The position numbers and the translations under genes were made by a program. DNA of 64,000 nt, from assembly GCA_037179385.1 (NCBI GenBank), contig CM074196.1, positions 29,161,986 through 29,225,985 on the forward strand, given 5' to 3'. Of the stretch, positions 57,149-64,000 are shown piece by piece; positions within the stretch are counted from its first letter, which is position 1; each line of letters begins with the position of its first letter. The DNA is from Holothuria scabra. Lineage: Eukaryota; Echinodermata; Holothuroidea; Aspidochirotida; Holothuriidae. The notes under the pieces are model-generated. The model ran no database searches, was not told the DNA's origin, and saw only the letters and a program-made list of their open reading frames with translations.

Positions 57149-59420
57149 GCTTCCATCCTTTATTGAGAACATAATTATGACCAGCAATATATACATACAT
57201 ACATTCGTACTTTCATGGAGAAATAAGTAACAGTTTGTCCATCCTGTATCTGGTACCACAACATAACGTTTAAAATAGTTCAGTTTTTACTACTTATCCT
57301 AGTTAATCAAAGAGATAATTACAAAAAGCAGTTTTTAGAGACTCAAACTTAATAGGGTGATGAATACTTGTGGAAGAAAGACGTTTCTCCACTTGAAGTA
57401 AAAATTTAAAATTATGCAAAAAATCAACACAGTTAGGTATCTCCTTTGACATTCTTTTCCTATAGATGTAATGTTTAATATTAAAGATGAGGAAATTATA
57501 AGGATGACTTTGGCATCGACATCTCGACTGCTCGACATCCAAAATAAAATTTGATACGAGGGCACAATCCCAAAATAAATGACTTAACGTTTCCTCATAC
57601 TGATTGCAAAAAGTACACAGAGCATCATTCCTTTGGTTCATTAAAAAAAGTAATCTATTTGTACCCAAGATCCGGTGTAAAAATCGAAATTGAAAATACT
57701 TTAACTTACTATCTCTAAGAGAGCTGAACGGGATTTGGAAAATAGTTTTCCAATGATCTGGATCTATATTAAACTCCCTGTTCCATTTAACAATAGCTTT
57801 AGGGGGGATGGTAATTGATCTAACAATAGAAGTATAAATTCCTCTTGACAAAGAGGACATTCTCCAAATAGAACCTACGGTTGTGGCAACATTCTCGTCA
57901 ATTATCTCTACATCAATGGGTGGGATCCTCCAAGATTTTGAAATAGCTGAGTATATACCATACAAAAGCGTAAAAGGAAAATGATTAATATTGAACCTTT
58001 CTTTAAAACAATTAATTGTGAGAAAACGATTATTAACGTCTAGAAGGTCGCTTACATAAACAACACCCTTATTATACATGAAATCATAATACACCGTTAC
58101 GTGATTAACCTTAATATGGGAGTTGTTCCAAATTATTTCTCTTTTAAAATTGTTTGTTGGAAGGTAATAGGAGTAAGTCGACCATGCCTTACAAACATCA
58201 TTTAGAAAACGATTATCAGTTACAATATCATCACCTTTAAAATTACAACTGAAGAGAAGCTTTGCACCGTATTTCTGAAGATGTAGGTCAAAAAATAATT
58301 TCCAGACTGCTTCCTTCTCTTCCAAATATCGTTTCACCCAACTACATTTAAGGCTTTTGATAAAGCTTGGTATATGAGTCACTTTCAGAGCCACCTGCAA
58401 ACGTTGGACTGCAAAGAGTAAGACGCTTGATTTTCTCAGGTTTTCCTGCCCAAATAAACTTAAAATTATTCCTTCAACCTCCTTGAGAAATGAAGGGGAG
58501 GGTCAGGTAAAACCTGAAAAAGATAAACAAATTGGGATATACCCAGTGTTTTTACAATAATTGATTTACCTATAGGAGTCAAATCTCTTTGAGACCATAA
58601 AGCCAGTAACTTTTTGAGTCTTGACAACTTGGGGGGTGAAATTAAGCTTGAACAAGTTCTCAGCACAGTGGTCAAAAGTTATTCCTAACATAGTTACTGG
58701 GCCCAAAGTCCACTTGAGCCCAAACAATGGTTGCGTAAAGGGGTTATTCCCAACAAGAGAGCCCAATGGGAAAACCGTAGACTTGTCAATGTTAATTTTC
58801 AGTCCCGAGGCCTGCTGATAAATACGAAGAGCTGAAACGCTTTCACTTAACGAATTATAAGTACCATCTAGAAATAAGGTGGTATCATCAGCGTATTGCA
58901 TGATCTTGATTTCATCACCAAACAATGAAATACCTTTAATACGGGGGTTACGATTAATATAAATTGTAAGAACTTCGGCGCAAATGATAAATAAATAGGG
59001 GCTTAGGGGGCATCCTTGACGAACCCCCCTGGTTATATTAAATGCATCACAAGCAAAACCGTTGTTTAAGACTCGACCTGAATTATTTGAATAAAGTGTA
59101 GAGATCCAACGGATGAAGTCCTCGCCGAAGTTGAAGAACTTCAAACTCTTAATAATGAAATTCCAGTCCACCCTATCGAACGCCTTCTCAAAATCTATTA
59201 AAAATAGCAATCCTTTCATGTTTCTTGAATAACAAAAATCAATAAGATCAAGTTCGAAACGAATATTTTCCCCAATAAAACGTCCTTTGATAAAGCCGGT
59301 TTGGTTAGAACTAATGATTTTAGGTAAAACAGATTGAATTCGGGAAGCAAGTGCTTTAGAGCAAATCTTGTAATCGGTGTTCAACAATGAAATTGGACGA
59401 TAATTTTTCAACATGTGGGG
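57130..59420 (-). mobile_element. 5'-truncated Tx1/L1-like LINE with poly(A) and 16-bp target duplications
   Basis: On the minus strand the element starts in the reverse transcriptase. The 58566-59540 frame gives LKNYRPISLLN (residues 44-54), QTGFIKGRF, DFEKAFDRVDW, GVRQGCPLSPYLF (172-184) and the catalytic YADD (216-219); its first 40 residues are flank. After frameshifts near 58650 and 58450, the 57303-58400 frame carries the C-terminal region with a C-x2-C-x8-H-x4-C zinc knuckle (residues 262-279) typical of L1/Tx1-clade ORF2. The 3' end has a run of about 20 A (T on the plus strand, 57130-57149). The 16-mer AACAGAACATTTACTT flanks the element at 57114-57129 and 59421-59436, proving target-primed insertion. 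ORF1 and the endonuclease are absent. Confidence 0.95.
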
Positions 59421-59596
59421 AACAGAACATTTACTTATAAAGAAGAAGAAAAATAATCTGACGCATTGAACACACATTACATAACTGTCTGTGGCTTGTT
59501 GGTTAGTGAAGGTATTTTCTACTAAAAAAAGGCAAAACAAATCCTAAAAGTGAGGTATCTTGAGTTGGGAAAAGGGTATTGCAACAGGCTTTTGGG

Positions 59597-59860
59597 ACAT
59601 GCACTCTAAAATCAAAAGAGTGAACTTAGTCACTCATTAGAGTAATAATTCACTCCAAGAAGATTGAAATTCAATCCAAAAAGAGTTAAATTCCCTTAAA
59701 ACGAGCGAAGTTTCACTCTTGATGGAGTGCCCACAGTGACCGCTCTTAAAAAAAAAGAGTTATCATTGCAGGCACTCGTGGAAGAGTGAATTTTCCTTCT
59801 TCCTCTAGTGAATTTCACTCTTTTTGCAGTCACTCCAAACACCTGTATTGAGTGAACATC
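59597..59860. repeat. AGAGTGAA/TTCACTCT motif cluster
   Basis: GAGTGAA and its complement occur about ten times in 260 bp (for example AAAAGAGTGAACTTAG, AAGTTTCACTCTTGATGGAG, GGAAGAGTGAATTTTCC, GAATTTCACTCTTTTTGC), together with CACTCC and GCACTCTAAAA. Probably the word-rich interior of a small DNA transposon; ends not defined. Confidence 0.6.
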
Positions 59861-60441
59861 TTACTTGTGACAGCATAACTATGGTGACAGCGTTGTTCCT
59901 GTCAAACTCGGAAGTCAACCAATGTAATTACGCTGTATGACGTTTTTCATTGGTGTAATTATATTCTTTCATTTCGGTAAACATCATAGCACACAATTAC
60001 AATAGCGTAGTTAGTGATAATCCGTGCATTCAGACACACCCTATTCATTGCATACGCTACCATGTCATAACCCATTTGGTTGTAAGCCATCGTCGGATTA
60101 CGCCAGCACAACAGAACATGGATTATGGTCGAGCCTTTTCAACCGTGGCGGGTACAGTCAACGAAGGTGACAGACGAATGGATATGCCAGGTTCCTTTAA
60201 AGTTTTTGTCTTTTGCCGAAGTGCAGCACACTAATTCTTAAAAATCTATAACGCTAATTAGACACAACTGTGTCCTCTCGTCATTAGTTTCACTTAGCAC
60301 ACAACGGTGTAAGGAGAAACAACATCAGTGACTACATCGGGATATAGTTTTTGAGAATCTAGTTTTGTATCTATCATTTAAATATTATATTTACATAGCA
60401 GCTGTGTTGTTTCTGTCAATCAGTATTATAACCCGGACAAG
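59861..60441 (+). promoter_or_regulatory. Presumed promoter / 5' UTR of the candidate gene at 60442
   Basis: Apparently single-copy sequence with a CCAAT word (AACCAATG, 59917), an inverted CCAAT (CATTGG, 59948) and a half CRE (ATGACGTTTT, 59938). No TATA box obvious. Support is indirect, from the downstream open exon. Confidence 0.3.
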
Positions 60442-60824
60442 ATGAAGTGTGTTCGAGAACTTTTCAAAGAAGAACAACATAACAACCAGCAGATATTTCC
60501 TCTTTCATCGGATATCCCGACTTTAGTAAGTTCACAACCCGATTGCAACCGATGGAGCAGTGGTTTTTCGGAGTTGGACAGATTTTTACTTAGCCATAAA
60601 GCGTTTGATGATTTCATACCAGAGTTAGTGTTACCACCTTATTATGAACCTTTAAGTCAATCCACGCCAATAAAACATGAGAATACAGCTTGCCATGGTT
60701 GGATAGAACCTCTTAGTGTGAACATTGCCAGTGAATCGTCCTTTCAAACAAAGAAAAGAAGTCGGCGTATTACACCATCTAAATGTCTCCTACAGATAGC
60801 ACCGAAGAATTTTCAAAACCAAAG
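60442..60824 (+). CDS. Candidate first coding exon of an unknown gene
   Basis: The ATG, in the context GACAAGATGA, opens 127 codons reading MKCVRELFKEEQHNNQQIFP onward. It is followed by an acidic-hydrophobic stretch (ELDRFLLSHKAFDDFIPELV) and a basic KKRSRR near residue 106. The frame ends in phase 2 at AAAG followed by the strong donor GTAAGTGAG (60825). No signal peptide or membrane segment; the basic patch could be a nuclear localisation signal (inference). I recognise no family. The exon is outside the repeats that surround it, and codon use looks normal. It might also be a chance open frame; the good donor and lack of repeat identity favour a real exon. Downstream exons would have to lie beyond the tandem duplication and perhaps outside the window. 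Confidence 0.45.
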
Positions 60825-60858
60825 GTAAGTGAGTCCTGAGAAAGTCTTGTAGAAAGAG

Positions 60859-61980
60859 GTTACAGTTAGTTTCCGCCCCTCAAAAACTGTTTTTTCCGCC
60901 CCTTTTATTTTTTGCAGACAATATCTTTTTGGGAGGCGGAAAGTAACGGAATGGAATGTGATATCAGTGATACTTTTGTCAAATAAAGATTCCATCAACT
61001 TTTCCTTAAAGTTTCAAGCTTTATCGATGTCTTTCACTATTCAATGCGACACCCGTTACTGCCATGTTGACGTCTTTCCAAGCAACATTCTCACTGTAAA
61101 CTTTAGTATACTTATACGTGGTTACCGGTCGTTGCCCCCTTGCCAGTTCGCCCCGGTCGTTTCGTCCCCTTGCCAGTTCGCCCCGTAATGGAAGTCGTTT
61201 CGCCCCCAAAGAGCAAGTCGTTTCGCCCCCAAATACTTATGAGTATGACATCGAATAAACTGACTCTAAATGCAGTTTTGTAGTTGCCATAAAGGTAATT
61301 TTCAAAGTTGGCAAGAATGTGACAAAAACAAGTCAAGTACGGGTAGGCGGTGCGCTATCTGACGCACCAACCAGTCACATGTTAAGTTGACCTGGTATTC
61401 TCTTGCACGTCCAGAATTAATTTAACAAGCAAGTAGCTTTCATTTTTTTAAAACCATTTTCGATTTTGCGTCATTTATTGGAAATTATAAATAGAACCAG
61501 ACAAAACAACCACAGCATATTATGATAAGCGAATGTTTACACAATGAAGCACATGAACGATGTAGTAATTACTAATTACGCGAGAATGCAGATAGCCTAG
61601 AAAGTGTAACGTTACATTAGTACTATCAACACAATTAACCTTTAACTACGCGTACGTGAGTTAGTACAAATGAACAACTTGTTTCACCTTTAAAAATGAA
61701 CTCAATCTCATCCTGAAAGACAATTAAATAAGAAACTTGACTTCATTGACATCTTTTGTTCTAAAATATTCGCTTGTTAAGTTGTTGTAAAGGGACCTGC
61801 TTCAGAAAGACTGGGGGGGGGGGGGGAACCGGTAGGTCGTTGGGGGCGAACTGGCAGGTCTTAGGGGGCGAACTGGTTAAAGTTTGGGGGCGAACTGGTA
61901 TTTAGGGGCGAACTGGTTGGGGCGAACTGGCAAGGGGGCGAAACGACCGGCTACCCTTATACGTACCTACGTACGGTATC
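60859..61980. repeat. 1.12-kb direct duplication, first unit
   Basis: Starts GGTTACAGTTAGTTTCCGCC and runs until the same words restart at 61981. The unit contains a small TIR element (TTTCCGCCCCTCAAAAAC .. GGGAGGCGGAAAGTAAC, about 60870-60950), a segment ATCGATGTCTTTCACTATTC, and the hAT element 61120-61956. Confidence 0.92.
61120..61956. mobile_element. Non-autonomous hAT element, 837 bp (CCAGTTCGCCCC word ends)
   Basis: Left end GGTTACCGGTCGTTGCCCCC and right end GGGGGCGAAACGACCGGCTACC are inverted repeats with a perfect 8-bp duplication TTATACGT (61112-61119, 61957-61964). Near both ends the words GGTCGTTTCGCCCC and CCAGTTCGCCCC (or their complements) recur four to six times. The interior is AT-rich and non-coding. 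Confidence 0.92.
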
Positions 61981-63060
61981 GGTTACAGTTAGTTTCCGCC
62001 CTCGCTACTTTCCGCCCCTCAAAAACGGTGTTTTCCGCCCCTTTTATTTTAAGTAGAAAACATCTTTTTGGGAGGCAAAAAGTAATGATATGGAATATGA
62101 TTTCAGTGGTACTTTTGTCAAATGAAGATTCCATTAACTTTTCCTTAAAGTTTCAAACTTCATCGATGTCTTTTACTATTCAATGCGACGCCCGTTACTG
62201 CAATGTTGACGTCTCTCCAAGGAACGTTCTCACTGTAGACTTCAGTATACGGTTACCGGTCGTTTCGGCCCCTTGCCAGTTCGCCCCGGTCGTTTCGCCT
62301 CCTTGCCAGTTCGCCCCGTAGTGGAAGTCGTTTCGCCCCCAAAGAGGAGGTCGTTTCGCCCCCAAATACTTATGAGTATGACATCGAATAAACTGACTTT
62401 AAATGCAGTTTTGTAGTTGTAATAACAGTTATTTTCAAAAAGTTACGACTGTTGGCAAGAGTGTGACAAAACACAAGTCAAGTAAGGATAGGCGGTGCGC
62501 TGTCTGACGCACCAACCAGAGTCATATGTTAAGTAGACCTGGTATTCTCTTGCACGTCCAGAATTTAGTTTCACAAGCATAAGTAAGCTAGCATTTTTTT
62601 AAAAGCATTTTCGATTTTTGCACCATTTATTGGAAATTATAAATAGGCCTAGAACCAAAAAAAAAACGTTTACACAAAGAAGCACATGAACGATGTAGTA
62701 ACGAAAACGCAGACAGAAAGCGTAACGTTATATCAGTACTATCAGCACAATTAACACTCAGCAATTGCGCGTACGGTAACGTTATGAGTTAGTACATATG
62801 AACAACTTGTTTCACCTTTAAAAATGAACTCAGTCTCATCCTGAAAGAGAATTTAATAAGAAATTTCACTTCGTTTACATCGTTTGTTCAAATTCACTTG
62901 TTGTAAAGGGACCTGCTTCAGAAAGATTAGGGGGCGAACGGGTAGGTCTTTGGGGCGAACTGGCAGGTCTTAGGGGGCGAACTGGTTTATGCTTGGGGGT
63001 GAACTGGTATTTAGGGGGCGAACTGGCAAGGGGGCGAAACGACCGGCTACCGTACAGGTA
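61981..63060. repeat. 1.12-kb direct duplication, second unit, with hAT copy 2
   Basis: Parallels the first unit throughout, including GGTTACAGTTAGTTTCCGCC, ATCGATGTCTTTTACTATTC, TACTTATGAGTATGACATCG, and the hAT element copy at 62251-63051. The left TTATACGT duplication of the hAT element is missing here (..AGTATAC directly joins GGTTACCGG), and the right flank is rearranged. So this unit was copied from, or alongside, the first after the hAT insertion. Confidence 0.92.
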
Positions 63061-63390
63061 TGCGGTATTGAGTGCTGTGAACAACTTTTCACTCATTCAG
63101 CATTAGTCTACCGGGGAAGGAGTCTATGGGGTGGTCCCTCCCTTTTAAAAAATTCTTAAATTAGAGTCAATTGGTGCCACCAGTTGGATACAGAATTGAC
63201 AGAATTTGCCTGTTTGTAGGAATTTAAAAAATTGACATTGCTGAGAGGCCTTCAAGAGAAAACCCTCCCCTCTTTTAAAATTTTTGAATAAGTGTCCATA
63301 CACAGGTGCCAATCCAGACATTTCAAAAAGGGTGACTGAACTTAGGAAGAGCGGGTAACGTACGTGCGGTGATTCTCTGTCTAAATATCT
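63061..63390. other. Spacer, nothing identified
   Basis: No recognisable gene; borders the incomplete hAT copy that starts at 63391. Confidence 0.4.
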
Positions 63391-64000
63391 CAGTGGGATA
63401 GGAAGCAATATGAAAGTGGGCTGGAGGCGGAACAATTTTGGAACATGTACCACTCCCTACCCCGTAGACCAAAAGGCACATTTCGATGCCTAATTTTTCG
63501 TTTTTTTTTTCTCAGTACGAGCAAGAGTATTTTTTAAATTAAAGAAGAGTCTGATTTTTTTTTAAGTTTGAACACTACTGTACTGCGCACGTCGAAGATT
63601 TGGGTCATTTTACACATTTGTAAATATGGAGCTTTTATTGCAAGAATTTTTTTAGATTAAGGGCTTCCTTTAAAAATATTTGAATATTGAATATAATTGC
63701 GGGGGGGGGGGGGCGAATCATGCCTAAAGTTTTTCCCCTTTTAAACAAATATATGTTGATACGGAGTTTGTACTGTAGAAAGCTTTGGATTCTAGGTTTC
63801 CTCTAAAGAAATTTAAAGAGTTGGGGGATTGCTGAAGAATCTGCACTTCCTCCATATTTTGGTTTCCAATCTGAGAATGATTCCACGAACTGACTCTCTC
63901 CGATAACATTTCAAGTTTCCCAGAGTTTGTTGTCCTTTTTAGACAAAATATTTTAAAATCAAGAGTTTTCATTGAAGAAAATTTGGCATTTTATGAAAGG
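63391..64000. mobile_element. Second copy of the 56-kb hAT family, cut by the window end
   Basis: Starts CAGTGGGATAGGAAGCAATA and, compared with the reverse complement of 56138-57005, keeps ACCAAAAGG.ACATTT, CTAATTTTTCG, GTTTGAACACTACT, ATTTGGGTC.TTTTACA and AAATATTTGAATATT in order. A G run at 63701-63713 is inside. The opposite end lies beyond 64000. Confidence 0.75.

Overview
This is a window of animal (eukaryotic) nuclear DNA: AT-rich, intron-dominated and very dense in transposons. The only gene I can assemble is on the minus strand. Five coding exons (45758-45848, 40636-40769, 38902-39033, 6028-6097, 4937-5062) join in phase with GT..AG introns. They encode a signal peptide and the extracellular nidogen-like region of a plexin-domain-containing protein (PLXDC/TEM7 family). 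Later exons, expected to carry the PSI domain, membrane segment and tail, should lie left of position 1. The gene spans more than 40 kb, with one intron of 32.8 kb. The repeat content (Tx1-like and CR1/L2-like LINEs, tRNA-derived SINEs, many hAT and TTAA-site elements, a foldback element resembling the TU family of sea urchins) suggests a marine invertebrate. I lean to an echinoderm, but this is not proven. A second possible gene start on the plus strand (exon 60442-60824) ends at a strong splice donor; its product is unknown. Layout: 1-1560 is a 156-bp tandem array, followed by a TIR element at 1591-1993. Exons 5 and 4 lie at 4.9-6.1 kb. The giant intron (6.1-38.9 kb) holds three hAT-type elements, two 145-bp tandem arrays ending in a CA microsatellite and a hairpin, five families of TTAA-site MITEs with nested insertions, a 0.9-kb dispersed repeat present once filled and once empty, and two SINEs. 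Exons 3, 2 and 1 follow at 38.9-45.8 kb; intron 1 holds a dead LINE, a 0.54-kb foldback element and a cluster of GACCGAYNRTCGGTC palindromes. From 46.1 to 50.0 kb is a 3.9-kb foldback element whose long inverted arms are built of short palindromic repeats. From 50.8 to 53.9 kb is a CR1/L2-like LINE carrying three nested insertions. At 56.1-59.4 kb are a hAT element and a 5'-truncated Tx1/L1-like LINE with 16-bp target duplications. At 60.4-63.1 kb are the candidate exon and a 1.12-kb tandem duplication that contains a hAT element. The window ends inside another copy of the 56-kb hAT family. How the parts fit: the PLXDC-like gene supplies the host function, and almost everything else is mobile DNA in its introns and upstream flank. 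Several insertions can be dated relative to one another, because empty sites, target duplications or interrupted reading frames are visible. I see no bacterial-type system, CRISPR array or rRNA gene.
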